Below are positions 26,840 to 35,213 of a stretch of 46,186 nucleotides of DNA, piece by piece (positions within the stretch are counted from its first letter, which is position 1; each line of letters begins with the position of its first letter). The stretch is from positions 1-46,186 of the IMG/VR virus record IMGVR_UViG_3300032560_001113. One strand, 5' to 3'. Source of the stretch: a virus. The translations under genes and the position numbers were made by a program. The notes beneath the pieces were generated by a model. It saw nothing but the letters and a program-made list of their open reading frames with translations. It was not told the origin of the DNA and made no database searches.

Positions 26840-27383
26840 TGATCCACTCCGGAGGTTGTCTGTTAGTCCATTTGTGTAAATTTTTCTTACCTTCGCGATA
26901 ATAATTACGATAATTGATTATCGGGTCTTTAGAAATAATATACTCTTCTGCCATACAAGATGGCATCTCAGTCCACTCCCAAGCTTTCAAGTTATGCGGC
27001 GGAGATTGAAGCATATATGAGAGTTCACCGTAGCATTTGTGCGTTTTGTTATAACGATGATTATACTCTCGCATCAAAGCGTAAAAGTGATCTACGAGCC
27101 AATCGTAGTTACGTACAGAAGTGCGGCACCAAACGGCTGACGGATGATTGATATGCGTAGCAGCATACATAACATCGTCACGAGCGTCTGGAAGAATCCA
27201 ACGACGAGCTTTACGACCAGTTGCTGATTTACCTTCGATTTCTTGACCATCAAGTACTCGATGTGCTGTCGAAAGCAGCTGTGCGCTCTCGAGAATCATT
27301 TTAACAACGTGTTTATCTACGAGCGCCTGAGCAGCGTCCATAGGATCTTCGTCAACGTAGAAGATATTAATAAGAACCTCCAT
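26832..27383 (-). CDS. Conserved phage protein of unknown function (NIFYVDEDP family)
   Basis: 183 residues from the ATG at 27383. NIFYVDEDPMDAAQALVDKHVVKMILESAQLLSTAHR, quoted in parts, is a strongly conserved opening of a T4-like phage family with no assigned function, containing a DKHVVKM block and an invariant STAHRV. A later AATHINHPSAVWCR and GELSYMLQ are also typical. In relatives the protein begins MNIFY. Here an ATT codon stands at that place (27371) with GGAGG five bases before it, so true initiation may be at ATT rather than at the upstream ATG, which has no ribosome site. Confidence 0.72.
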   Translation of the reverse strand: MEVLINIFYVDEDPMDAAQALVDKHVVKMILESAQLLSTAHRVLDGQEIEGKSATGRKARRWILPDARDDVMYAATHINHPSAVWCRTSVRNYDWLVDHFYALMREYNHRYNKTHKCYGELSYMLQSPPHNLKAWEWTEMPSCMAEEYIISKDPIINYRNYYREGKKNLHKWTNRQPPEWINA

Positions 27384-27385
27384 TT

Positions 27386-27393
27386 TATAAATA
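27386..27393 (+). promoter_or_regulatory. T4-type late promoter (+ strand) for the HNH gene
   Basis: TATAAATA on the + strand, 30 bases before the HNH start at 27423 and within the divergent start region of the 26832-27383 gene. Confidence 0.6.
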
Positions 27394-27422
27394 GATGATA
27401 ACGAATTACAAAGGTTATTATA

Positions 27423-27971
27423 ATGTTTCCTGAACCCAAAGTCAAACGTTTTCTTGATCGATATCAAAAGTTAATAGAAACATATAAATCAGTTAATGTT
27501 ACGATACATGAAAATCATCACATATTACCTAAATGTCTTGGTGGTAAAAATGATAAATCAAATTTAATTAAGCTTCCTCCTAAAGCTCATTTTCTTGCCC
27601 ATTATTTTTTATGTAAAGCGTATCCAGATAATAGAAAGTTGAAACATGCATTTGCTATGATGATTGTTTCTAACCCATATCAATCAAGACCATTTACTGG
27701 AGCTATGTATGAACAAGCTAAGAAAGAAAGATCTAATGCATTAAAAGGCGTTCCAAGACCAGAATGGGTGAAAGAAAAACTTAGAAAACCTAAACCGAAC
27801 AAAGAAAATTATAAAAATGCAAAATCAGAAAGTCATAAAATAGCAATAGGATTAGCTCTAAAAGGAATAGTACATAAAAATGACACTTGTATACATTGTG
27901 GTAAAATAGCTACTGTGTTTAATATTAGTCGATGGCATAACAATAATTGTAAAACAAATTTACTATTTTAA
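27423..27971 (+). CDS. HNH homing endonuclease 3
   Basis: 182 residues. HENHHILPKCLGGKNDKSNL (about 30-49) is the catalytic HNH strand-loop with HH, followed by KLPPKAHFLAHYFLCKAYP carrying the last His. The C-terminus has a zinc pair (CIHCGKIATVFNISRWHNNNC) of the NUMOD type used for DNA recognition. AAAGG precedes the ATG. The gene runs against the surrounding operon, carries its own late promoter, overlaps the 5' region of its divergent neighbour and converges with peptide deformylase by 9 bp, all signs of mobile insertion. Confidence 0.85.
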   Translation: MFPEPKVKRFLDRYQKLIETYKSVNVTIHENHHILPKCLGGKNDKSNLIKLPPKAHFLAHYFLCKAYPDNRKLKHAFAMMIVSNPYQSRPFTGAMYEQAKKERSNALKGVPRPEWVKEKLRKPKPNKENYKNAKSESHKIAIGLALKGIVHKNDTCIHCGKIATVFNISRWHNNNCKTNLLF

Positions 27972-28499
27972 AAGATGTTCATAATACTCTCCAAGGGGAT
28001 TCACTTGAATCGCAGAAACGTCACCACGTTTCCAGCTCTTCAAAGCTTGATCTCTATGATAACGATTAGCTCTGTTATAGAATATAACCCCATCTAGGTG
28101 ATCTAGTTCGTGTTGAAATATTCTAGCACTCATACCCGTAAACTGTTTCGTCAAAGTGTCGCTGTTAGGCGTCTGAAAACGAACTCTTATATGTTGAGGA
28201 CGCTTTATTTTAACTAATAATCCGGGATAAGTCAAGCACCCTTCTTCAAGGGAAACTTCTTGTTCGCCTAATTGAACTATTTTGGGGTTGAAGCAAACAA
28301 AGTTTTCTGGAGCTCCTCTCATCGCAAAAATACGGTAAGGAACTCCAACTTGATTAGCAGCCAGACCAATACCCCCAGAGTCATACATGAATTTAACAAT
28401 TTCTTTGCTGAAATCGATAGGATCAAAAGGAGGGTGAGCGAAATCAAAAGGCTTACATTCAGTAGTAAGTATAGGGTCATTTGGTTTTACTAGATTCAT
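27963..28499 (-). CDS. def: Peptide deformylase
   Basis: 178 residues with the three deformylase motifs: GGIGLAANQ at 42-50, EGCLT at 86-90 (metal-binding C88) and HELDHLDG at 130-137 (H130, E131, H134). It removes the N-formyl group from nascent proteins. Phage copies, known in cyanophages, are shorter than bacterial PDF but retain catalysis, and a full catalytic set is present here. It presumably supports rapid maturation of phage or photosystem-type proteins; which substrates matter in this host is unknown. Confidence 0.93.
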   Translation of the reverse strand: MNLVKPNDPILTTECKPFDFAHPPFDPIDFSKEIVKFMYDSGGIGLAANQVGVPYRIFAMRGAPENFVCFNPKIVQLGEQEVSLEEGCLTYPGLLVKIKRPQHIRVRFQTPNSDTLTKQFTGMSARIFQHELDHLDGVIFYNRANRYHRDQALKSWKRGDVSAIQVNPLGEYYEHLLK

Positions 28500-28514
28500 T
28501 ATTATTTTCCTTAA

Positions 28515-28688
28515 TCAATTCCAATGTTTTATTACTCCAGCGATAATAAATAGGTTTGTTATAATATAACTTAATACAATTACAGTTCTAATTATAGCGA
28601 TTTTATCGGATTCATCATCACTTTTGCCTGATTTTTCTCCGAGCGCCTTCGCCCATATGCGCCAAATGTTATTCATTGTTTTGTCCAT
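28515..28688 (-). CDS. Small conserved membrane protein
   Basis: 57 residues (MDKTMNNIWRIWAKALGEKSG...). The N-terminal half is amphipathic and charged. The C-terminal IIRTVIVLSYIITNLFIIAGVI is one membrane helix, quoted here as two halves, IIRTVIVLSY and IITNLFIIAG. Similar 50-60-residue proteins with an NNIWRIWAKALG opening occur in T4-like cyanophages. I chose the ATG at 28688; an alternative ATG at 28676 gives 53 residues. No clear ribosome site. Function unknown. Confidence 0.65.
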   Translation of the reverse strand: MDKTMNNIWRIWAKALGEKSGKSDDESDKIAIIRTVIVLSYIITNLFIIAGVIKHWN

Positions 28689-28722
28689 GTAAATAAAACT
28701 TAACTTAAAGAAAGGATAAAAT

Positions 28723-29100
28723 ATGAAAAACGGATTAACTATAGGACAATTTCTAGCCGATAAAGTAGCTTTTAGCATGGGATCTTGGACGTTTTTAATT
28801 ATACAAACAGCGATGTTGGCGGTGTGGATACTCTTTAACGTATTTTCTCCAAATAATTTTGATCCTTATCCATTCGTATTCCTAAATCTTGTGCTTAGTT
28901 TTCAAGCTGCTTATGCCGCTCCAGTTATCATGATGGCTTCTAATAGACAAGAAGAAATAGATAGAGATCGTAGTATAAAAATATACGATCTCGAAAAACA
29001 ACAACATAAAAATTTATCTCATCTATTAGAGCATATTGATCAACATTTTCATTTATTGAACCAAAGAATTGATAAAATCGAATCAACTCGCCAATCTTGA
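28723..29100 (+). CDS. DUF1003 membrane protein
   Basis: 125 residues of the DUF1003 type. FLADKVAFSMGSWTFLII leads into a first membrane helix ending LFNVFSP, then DPYPFVFLNLVLSFQAAYAAPVIMM is the second, followed by an SNRQEEIDRDR turn and a coiled-coil C-terminus (LEHIDQHFHLLNQRI). AAAGAAAGGA precedes the ATG. It is one of only two + strand genes in the - strand half and converges with gp46, overlapping it by 18 bp. Function in phages is unknown. Confidence 0.85.
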   Translation: MKNGLTIGQFLADKVAFSMGSWTFLIIQTAMLAVWILFNVFSPNNFDPYPFVFLNLVLSFQAAYAAPVIMMASNRQEEIDRDRSIKIYDLEKQQHKNLSHLLEHIDQHFHLLNQRIDKIESTRQS

Positions 29101-30792
29101 AAAATTCTTGTGTTTTTCAAACTTGAGAACTCTATCAAATTTATCATATAATTGGTCGCCTTTATGACTTATTATAAACGTGTTTGTGTCAGAAGTCAAG
29201 CTTTTTATTATCTTAAGAAATTCTTCTGTGCCGTTTCCGTCCAACGAGCTATCGAAAACTTCGTCCATGATCAAAAGGTTAGTATTAATACTATTACGCA
29301 ACTTAGCCACAGCGCGCCAAGTAAATAATATCGCCAAATTGATTCGCATCTTTTCGCCTTCAGAAAACGATTCATAAGAAAATTCGTCGCGGAACCTGGA
29401 TTTGATGGTTTCATTAAATTCCTCATTAAGTTCAAATTGACACATAAATTCCATCGCCGAAAGATATTTATTAATCAGTTTGTTGATAACTGGTATGTAC
29501 TGTTTGATGATACGAGCTTTAATTCCGCCATCTTTCAATAAGATAGAAGCAGCGTTTAATATGTTTCGATCCTCTTTAACGATGACGATTTTTAATTCTA
29601 ACTCTTTCAATTCGTTTTCATAATCCGTAATATTATTGTCTGTGCCTTCAATCTGTTTGTTTTTAATTAAATTGATATCCTTTTTCAATTCGTTTATATA
29701 ATTATTCATAGTTTTGATATCAGTTTCAAGTTTATATATTTCCATCTCTTTATTTCTAATATCATTTAATATTAACATAATTTCATTGAGACGATTATTA
29801 GAAGCTTCATATTCTACGGCTAGTTTATTCAAACCGTCTTGCGATTCTTCAATAATCTCCTTTTTTTCATTTATAGTTTTTTCTCGAAAATCTTCTTGTA
29901 TTGATTGTTTACAAGTTGGACAATCTTTATGTTTATCAAAGAAATCAACATCGCGGTTCAACAAAGCAACTTTAGCTTCTATTTGATGTTTGAGTTGAGA
30001 AAGCTTTGTAATTTTCTTATTTACTTTATCTTGATCTATGATTTTTGAATTTAATTCTTTAACATTTTCAATAAACGTTTCTAACTTACTCAAATTATTT
30101 TGAATTTTGATTTCAGTTTCTTTGATTAAGATTTGCTTTTCGGAAATAATATTTTCGTTATTGTTTTGTATACTCAAAAGATGTTTCTTTGTTAATTCTA
30201 TTTTAGAATCAATAATTTTCTTTTCGGACATTTTATCACGCAATAGTTCATTGTTATCTGATAACTTATCTTTCAACAAAGAATTCATGGTAGTGAAAAT
30301 TTGAAGCTCTAACAAATCTTCGATAATTTCTCTACGATTAGAAGCGGATAATTGCATAAATGGTTGAAACGTTGCCGAACCAAGAACAACCACTTGACAA
30401 AACGATTTGTGATTTACTTTGAGTATTTGCTTTTCAAGTATTTCTTGATAATCTTTCATTTCCGCAGATTGATTCATCAGTGTCTCGTTTTGAAACACTT
30501 TAAACACCGAAGGCTTCATACCTCTAACAATTTTATACTCTTTATTTTGTATAGAAAATTCCACTTCAACTAACAATCCTTTTTGATTGATAGAATTTAA
30601 TAGTTGTGGTTTGTTGATTTTACGAAACGGTTTACCAAACAAAACAAAAGAAAGAGCATCTAGTATAGTAGATTTACCAGCCCCATTTTCACCAACTATT
30701 AATGTAGTGTTATTTTCATTAAGAGAAATTTCCGTAAATATATTTCCGGTCGAAAGAAAATTCATCCATCTTAATTTTTTAAATGTAATCAT
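29083..30792 (-). CDS. 46: Recombination endonuclease subunit gp46 (SbcC/Rad50-like)
   Basis: 569 residues, close to T4 gp46 (560). Walker A GENGAGKST at 34-42, a long coiled coil broken by the zinc hook CPTC near 290, the ABC signature FSEGEKMRINLAI near 475 and Walker B LLIMDEVFD near 503. With gp47 it resects DNA ends for recombination-dependent replication. It overlaps gp47 by ATGA upstream. Confidence 0.95.
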   Translation of the reverse strand: MITFKKLRWMNFLSTGNIFTEISLNENNTTLIVGENGAGKSTILDALSFVLFGKPFRKINKPQLLNSINQKGLLVEVEFSIQNKEYKIVRGMKPSVFKVFQNETLMNQSAEMKDYQEILEKQILKVNHKSFCQVVVLGSATFQPFMQLSASNRREIIEDLLELQIFTTMNSLLKDKLSDNNELLRDKMSEKKIIDSKIELTKKHLLSIQNNNENIISEKQILIKETEIKIQNNLSKLETFIENVKELNSKIIDQDKVNKKITKLSQLKHQIEAKVALLNRDVDFFDKHKDCPTCKQSIQEDFREKTINEKKEIIEESQDGLNKLAVEYEASNNRLNEIMLILNDIRNKEMEIYKLETDIKTMNNYINELKKDINLIKNKQIEGTDNNITDYENELKELELKIVIVKEDRNILNAASILLKDGGIKARIIKQYIPVINKLINKYLSAMEFMCQFELNEEFNETIKSRFRDEFSYESFSEGEKMRINLAILFTWRAVAKLRNSINTNLLIMDEVFDSSLDGNGTEEFLKIIKSLTSDTNTFIISHKGDQLYDKFDRVLKFEKHKNFSRLAS

Positions 30793-31853
30793 TCTAAAGC
30801 TATAGCCTCATTGTATATTTCTACAATTTTATTTTCTAATTTAGTTTTATCTATAGATTTATCTTCAAAAGACTCAATATAGTTTTTGAATATATCTATT
30901 GTTGATTCAGCTTCATTAACTATATCTTTATCATCCTCGAGGTTTAAATTCAAATGGTCTTCAACTATCTGTAAATCAATGGGGTTAACGTTTTCTATAT
31001 TTTCAATGAATTTATCGAACCAATAAAGATTGTTTTTTTCTTGAACGATAACCTTAACCATACAATTTCTATATTCGTTGTAATTTATTTTATTGTTAAC
31101 GAATTTTTCATCAGAATCATTATACCAAATTTTCTTAAACATTTTGTAGGGGTTTTCTACAAATTGTATTTCTCTTGTTTCCGTATCATATACATGAAAC
31201 CCTTTAGGATCATTATAATCAGACCAAGTAAATTCTGCATGAGAACCTAGATAAAATATAGTCCCGTCTGTTGATCTATGATGATAATGACCCGACATCA
31301 CCAAATCAAATTTAGAAAAAATATTACGGTCGTCTCCATGAGATACAATAGAACCTTTATGCATCTCAAACCCTGAGATCTCCAAATGACCCATAACTAT
31401 TTGAGCTTCTGTAGATTTAATTTTTTCCAATGTTTGTTTTCTGTTATCATCACAAATCCAAGGTACAAACAATATTTTTGTTCCATCAAACTCTACTTCT
31501 TCCGGGAACTTGTCGTATATCTTAAACGGATAAGACCCCGAAACTAACTCGTTTAAAGCGTTGACGGAATTAGTGTTTTTAAAATAAGTATCATGATTAC
31601 CCGCGATGATGTGAACGTCGACGCCGCCGTGAGATAAAGGTTCTAGAAAATCTTCCCTGAGTCGACGAGCAGTATTAATGTTAATATATTTGCGACGATC
31701 GACAAGGTCTCCTAGATGAATAACCGTACTAATTTCATTCTTAAGTAGATAAGGGAAAAAGATATTATCAAGAAATATTTTAGAATTATCGAGAAAAGCG
31801 ACATTATCGTTACGAACTCCCCAGTGTGTATCTGTAATAAGAGCGATCTTCAT
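30789..31853 (-). CDS. 47: Recombination endonuclease subunit gp47 (SbcD/Mre11-like)
   Basis: 354 residues, near T4 gp47 (339). It has the calcineurin-like nuclease motifs: ITDTHWG with D8 and H10, VIHLGDLVDRR, IAGNHDTY, and MGHLEISG and MSGHYHHRS further on, which hold the two metals. It supplies the nuclease activity of the gp46/47 complex that processes ends and host DNA. Its end overlaps the gp46 start. Confidence 0.95.
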   Translation of the reverse strand: MKIALITDTHWGVRNDNVAFLDNSKIFLDNIFFPYLLKNEISTVIHLGDLVDRRKYININTARRLREDFLEPLSHGGVDVHIIAGNHDTYFKNTNSVNALNELVSGSYPFKIYDKFPEEVEFDGTKILFVPWICDDNRKQTLEKIKSTEAQIVMGHLEISGFEMHKGSIVSHGDDRNIFSKFDLVMSGHYHHRSTDGTIFYLGSHAEFTWSDYNDPKGFHVYDTETREIQFVENPYKMFKKIWYNDSDEKFVNNKINYNEYRNCMVKVIVQEKNNLYWFDKFIENIENVNPIDLQIVEDHLNLNLEDDKDIVNEAESTIDIFKNYIESFEDKSIDKTKLENKIVEIYNEAIALE

Positions 31854-31856
31854 AGT

Positions 31857-32069
31857 TTATCTTTTTCTAGTATTAGGGTCCATTCTTTTATTTTTAGAAT
31901 GATCTATTGGTTTACTTACGTTATGTTTATAGATTGCCTGCGCACAATAGTCTCTTATAGCTTCTAATCTGAGCTGATAATTCATCAATTCGTTTTCTCT
32001 AACATTTTTATCATTAAGTTTTTCAACTAAGTCTTGAATATTAATCGGTACTAAGTGTAGATTTTTCAT
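31857..32069 (-). CDS. Small hypothetical protein between gene 55 and gene 47
   Basis: 70 residues starting MKNLHLVPINIQDLVEKLND. It is helical and basic at the end (HSKNKRMDPNTRKR). Short proteins of this type occur between 55 and 47 in T4-like phages (the T4 55.x/47.1 interval). The ATG at 32069 has AGAGGA upstream and lies within the end of gene 55 (overlap 29 bp). The longer in-frame start inside gene 55 is less likely. No function known. Confidence 0.62.
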   Translation of the reverse strand: MKNLHLVPINIQDLVEKLNDKNVRENELMNYQLRLEAIRDYCAQAIYKHNVSKPIDHSKNKRMDPNTRKR

Positions 32070-32598
32070 TTTCTTGTTCTTCCTCTGAAAACAATTCAAC
32101 TCCTTTAAGTTTACCCTTCTTTGAAGCAAAAGTCAACTTACTTTCAAAAGACCTTACCAATTCATTTGAATATTCATTAGACTTCAATTGCATGTTATCA
32201 TTATCTGTCCAAAGTTGATTTGTTAGGAAACTATTCTCGAAGTTTTTATGTTTAATGTAAGTTTGCTTTTTTTCCTTTTGTATACGTCTAAGAAAAGCGT
32301 TCCAAGCTATCTGAGTAAAATATGCAAACGGATTATTAGTTTTATCCGGGTTGAAATTATCAACAGCGGCTATACAATCATGAATACCGTCTGAAATCAT
32401 ATCTTGTTTGTAAGTATATCCGGAAAAATTAGGTTTCTTGGCTAAATTTTCACAAATTAAAATAATTGACTGACCTATGTAATTTGAAACTTGCGGCATA
32501 GGTTTATCATCTTCAATAGCTTGTTTTAATTTTGTTTTATATTCTATGATAGAGGTATACAGAGTTTTGTTGTTGATATAATTTCTTGGTTTCTTCAT
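32041..32598 (-). CDS. 55: Late-transcription sigma factor gp55
   Basis: 185 residues, the size of T4 gp55. QVSNYIGQSIILICENLAKKPNF, YTYKQDMISDGIHDCIAAVDNF and FAYFTQIAWNAFLRRIQKEKKQ correspond, piece by piece, to the sigma region-2-like core that recognises the late -10 TATAAATA. The many TATAAATA sites in this window are consistent with its use. AAAGGA lies four bases before the ATG. The acidic C-terminal tail probably holds the clamp-interaction region. Confidence 0.93.
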   Translation of the reverse strand: MKKPRNYINNKTLYTSIIEYKTKLKQAIEDDKPMPQVSNYIGQSIILICENLAKKPNFSGYTYKQDMISDGIHDCIAAVDNFNPDKTNNPFAYFTQIAWNAFLRRIQKEKKQTYIKHKNFENSFLTNQLWTDNDNMQLKSNEYSNELVRSFESKLTFASKKGKLKGVELFSEEEQENEKSTLSTD

Positions 32599-32656
32599 TT
32601 TAGTCCTTTACTTTTTTTGCCAATGTAGTATAATCACTAATGTGATGATGATAATA

Positions 32657-34108
32657 TTAGTAGTTTAAGGAAACATTATATAGTTTATAACTGAACTTCT
32701 CCTCATTGTATATCTTTACTCGTTCCATAAAGTGTAACAAAGTGAAGTTCTTTTTAGACTTCCATGATATATCGTCAGCAATATCATATAATACCGCTTC
32801 TTCTTTAGATTCAGACTTACGTAATCCACGACCGATAGACTGTAAGTTTCTAACTCTAGACTTCGAAGGACTAGAGAATATTATATTGTGAAGGTTTTTA
32901 ATATTAACGCCTGTAGAAAACGTTCCATAAGAAGCTACGATAATAGCATTAGTTTCGTTTTCAACTATTTTCCTTATTTCTTCGCGTTCTTCTCCATCAA
33001 CAGAACCTGAAACATAATATATTTTTCTATCTGGAGCTTCTGAAATTAAATTATCGTAAAGAGCTTTACCGTGTTTTTCTACAAACTGAAATAATAAAAG
33101 AGTGTTACCATTAAGCGATAAAGCTAGATTACGAATGAATTTGTTTCTTGCTTCTAATCTAACTATGAAATCCATCTCGGATTGATAATCCGATGCTCTA
33201 GCTAACATTTTACGGGTAGATTCAGGGTGTGATAGAACAATAGCTTTTATTTTAAAAGAAGCCAAATGTTTTTGTTCTATTAATTCTGATGTTGATGTTA
33301 CTTTTCTGACAGGTCCGAATAGACCTTCTAACACTAACTTATTAGTTTGAGTGCCGTCTAAAGTTCCGGTAAAACCAAATCTATATTTACAATCATCGAG
33401 TTTAGACATTATAGAGGTTAGTGATTTGGCTTTGAATAGATGTGCCTCGTCTCCTATGACTACATCAAACTGTTTATAAAACTCTTTAGGAAGCTTATAA
33501 ATGGACTGCCAGGTAGAGATCGTGATTGGTTTAGTCGTCTGTTTATCTTGACCAGAAAATATTCTATGAACGTATTTAGAAGAATCAAAACCATAGTCGG
33601 CAAAATCAGAAGCAAGCTGAGAAACGAGAGAAGTTGTTGGAACGATAATAAGAGTGCGTTTAGCATAATACCTCACTAAAATATAAATGATGAAAGATTT
33701 TCCTGAAGCTGTTGGTGATAAAAGAAGCGATCTTCTTTCTCTTACAGCATGAATAAAAGCGTTTAATTGATAATCTCTGGGTTGAATAGTTGGTTTAAGT
33801 TCATCAATAAATTCTTTTGCTTCTTTGACTGAAAATTCTTCTGATGAAAAATCGGAAAGATATTCTAATTCATAATTTCTTGATTTACAAAATTCTTCAA
33901 CATAACGATTAAGACCAGCGTATAATTGACAAGTCATCGGATTGAGTAAACGTATTTTACCATCCCACATCTTATTACGATAAGCGGGTGTAAATTTTGC
34001 GCCCGGAACATCAAAAGTAAAATAACTGCTCATCTCCATAATTATTGAAGGTTCGGCTATTATCTTATTGTATAATTCGTTTATTTTGAATATTTGTACT
34101 GTATTCAT
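32657..34108 (-). CDS. uvsW: UvsW recombination helicase (SF2)
   Basis: 483 residues. An SF2 helicase with Walker A SPTASGKS near 130, DEAH box IGDEAHLF near 220, motif III FTGTLDG, and motif VI SIGRGLRKS near the C-terminus. UvsW unwinds R-loops and branched DNA, shutting off origin replication and helping recombination. It is slightly shorter than T4 UvsW (503). The start overlaps the uvsY stop as TAATG, so the pair is coupled, unlike T4 where they are adjacent but ordered differently. Confidence 0.93.
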   Translation of the reverse strand: MNTVQIFKINELYNKIIAEPSIIMEMSSYFTFDVPGAKFTPAYRNKMWDGKIRLLNPMTCQLYAGLNRYVEEFCKSRNYELEYLSDFSSEEFSVKEAKEFIDELKPTIQPRDYQLNAFIHAVRERRSLLLSPTASGKSFIIYILVRYYAKRTLIIVPTTSLVSQLASDFADYGFDSSKYVHRIFSGQDKQTTKPITISTWQSIYKLPKEFYKQFDVVIGDEAHLFKAKSLTSIMSKLDDCKYRFGFTGTLDGTQTNKLVLEGLFGPVRKVTSTSELIEQKHLASFKIKAIVLSHPESTRKMLARASDYQSEMDFIVRLEARNKFIRNLALSLNGNTLLLFQFVEKHGKALYDNLISEAPDRKIYYVSGSVDGEEREEIRKIVENETNAIIVASYGTFSTGVNIKNLHNIIFSSPSKSRVRNLQSIGRGLRKSESKEEAVLYDIADDISWKSKKNFTLLHFMERVKIYNEEKFSYKLYNVSLNY

Positions 34109-34542
34109 TATGAACCGCTTGTAAATCTTATAAAATCAATAGCAGATTTAATCTGATATCCTCTATTAGTTAGGCTTTTGATAATCGATTCTAAAAATTC
34201 TATTTTTTCTTGTTGATACCCTATTTTGAGAGACATATTAATAAGGTCTTCATCAGCTTCCATATACATAGGTATATCGGTTTTAAGTATCAAACCTTTT
34301 GCTGGTAGTTTCCAACCTTTGGTTTGTGTTTCTTCGTTTGGTCCTTGACTCAAAAATTCATATTTTTCTAACTTTAATTGTTTTAAATTAGCTTCTTGTT
34401 TGCGAAGAATCAATTTTTCGTTAATGTAAATATTGTAATATTTTTGATGTAAAGAAGGAATTTTAAGAGCTTCATCACCCAATTCAGTTCTATCTATAAT
34501 AGAATCTTTTTTCCAAAGTTCAGAAATTTCATCAATATTCAT
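34108..34542 (-). CDS. uvsY: UvsY recombination mediator
   Basis: 144 residues. It starts MNIDEISELWKKDSIIDRTEL like T4 UvsY (DLQEELKKDVFIDSTKL), with a K-rich middle and a C-terminal IIKSLTNRGYQIKSAIDFIRF helix matching the UvsY end. UvsY loads UvsX recombinase onto gp32-coated ssDNA. I chose the ATG at 34542, with GAGGTG upstream. A strong early-type promoter with a perfect TATAAT lies 27 bases before it. Confidence 0.88.
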   Translation of the reverse strand: MNIDEISELWKKDSIIDRTELGDEALKIPSLHQKYYNIYINEKLILRKQEANLKQLKLEKYEFLSQGPNEETQTKGWKLPAKGLILKTDIPMYMEADEDLINMSLKIGYQQEKIEFLESIIKSLTNRGYQIKSAIDFIRFTSGS

Positions 34543-34568
34543 AATACACCTCATTTTATTAATATTAC

Positions 34569-34597
34569 ATTATACTATACTTTTCTAGAAAAGTAAA
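34569..34597 (-). promoter_or_regulatory. Sigma70-type promoter of uvsY-uvsW
   Basis: TTTACT (34592-34597), 17 bp, TATAAT (34569-34574). The -35 differs from the other TTGACT boxes by one base. Confidence 0.72.
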
Positions 34598-34598
34598 G

Positions 34599-35123
34599 CT
34601 AAATCTTATTAATATCGTAGTAAGTGTATTTGAAAGAGGCCGAAGCTTCAATATAATTAACGTCCGAGTCTGTTGTATTGAATGTCAATCCTGATAGGCT
34701 TATAGGAAAAGCGTCTACGTAAATTGTTTCGTAATTAGGCGCTTTATCGCTCGTCAATACAGTCAAAGAAATATCCGAATATATACCATCGCCTGTATAA
34801 GAAGGATTGTTGGCTAAATCAGCGTATTCAGAAAAATCTTTTGGTTTACCTAAAGCTTTGAGCCAATTATGTATCTCAAGATAATTCTGTAAATCTTCAT
34901 CAACTTTAAATGTAATACTTAAAGCGTCATAATCTATGTGTTCGCCAGGAAAGGGAATATTTACAAAAGGAGTCGCTGTAATGGCCGGTTTAATTGAAAT
35001 AGGAGCTATGTTAACTTTTTGAACGAAAAAATTAACGTTTGGAGCTTTTTTGATTTGAAATCTGAAATTGAGCGGACTAAGAAAATTACGATTTTCCGGT
35101 GTTGTATTATCTAGTGCTGACAT
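34599..35123 (-). CDS. Virion structural protein, tail-tube-like
   Basis: 174 residues. FLSPLNFRFQIKKAPNVNFFVQKVNI, quoted in parts, together with PFPGEHIDYDALSITFKVDEDLQNYLEIHNWLKALG identify a structural protein common in T4-like phages beside the capsid gene, with a fold resembling tail-tube/gp19-type beta barrels. It is distinct from the true gp19 at 43308-43922. A late promoter lies 23 bases upstream. The exact place in the virion is not known from sequence; neck or tail-completion is possible. Confidence 0.7.
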   Translation of the reverse strand: MSALDNTTPENRNFLSPLNFRFQIKKAPNVNFFVQKVNIAPISIKPAITATPFVNIPFPGEHIDYDALSITFKVDEDLQNYLEIHNWLKALGKPKDFSEYADLANNPSYTGDGIYSDISLTVLTSDKAPNYETIYVDAFPISLSGLTFNTTDSDVNYIEASASFKYTYYDINKI

Positions 35124-35145
35124 TATCGTTATCTCCTTTTCATAC

Positions 35146-35153
35146 TATTTATA
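35146..35153 (-). promoter_or_regulatory. T4-type late promoter
   Basis: TATAAATA on the - strand just after the capsid terminator and 23 bases before the tail-tube-like gene. Confidence 0.7.
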
Positions 35154-35156
35154 CAT

Positions 35157-35180
35157 AAAAAAGGGGAGCCGAAGCTCCCC
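35157..35180 (-). terminator. Terminator of the major capsid gene
   Basis: GGGGAGC/GCTCCCC stem with a UUCG loop (35163-35180) followed by six Ts on the - strand, 34 bases after the gp23 stop. Confidence 0.92.
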
Positions 35181-35213
35181 AGTTTGCGGTTTGAAACCGT
35201 CTTTTTGTATATC

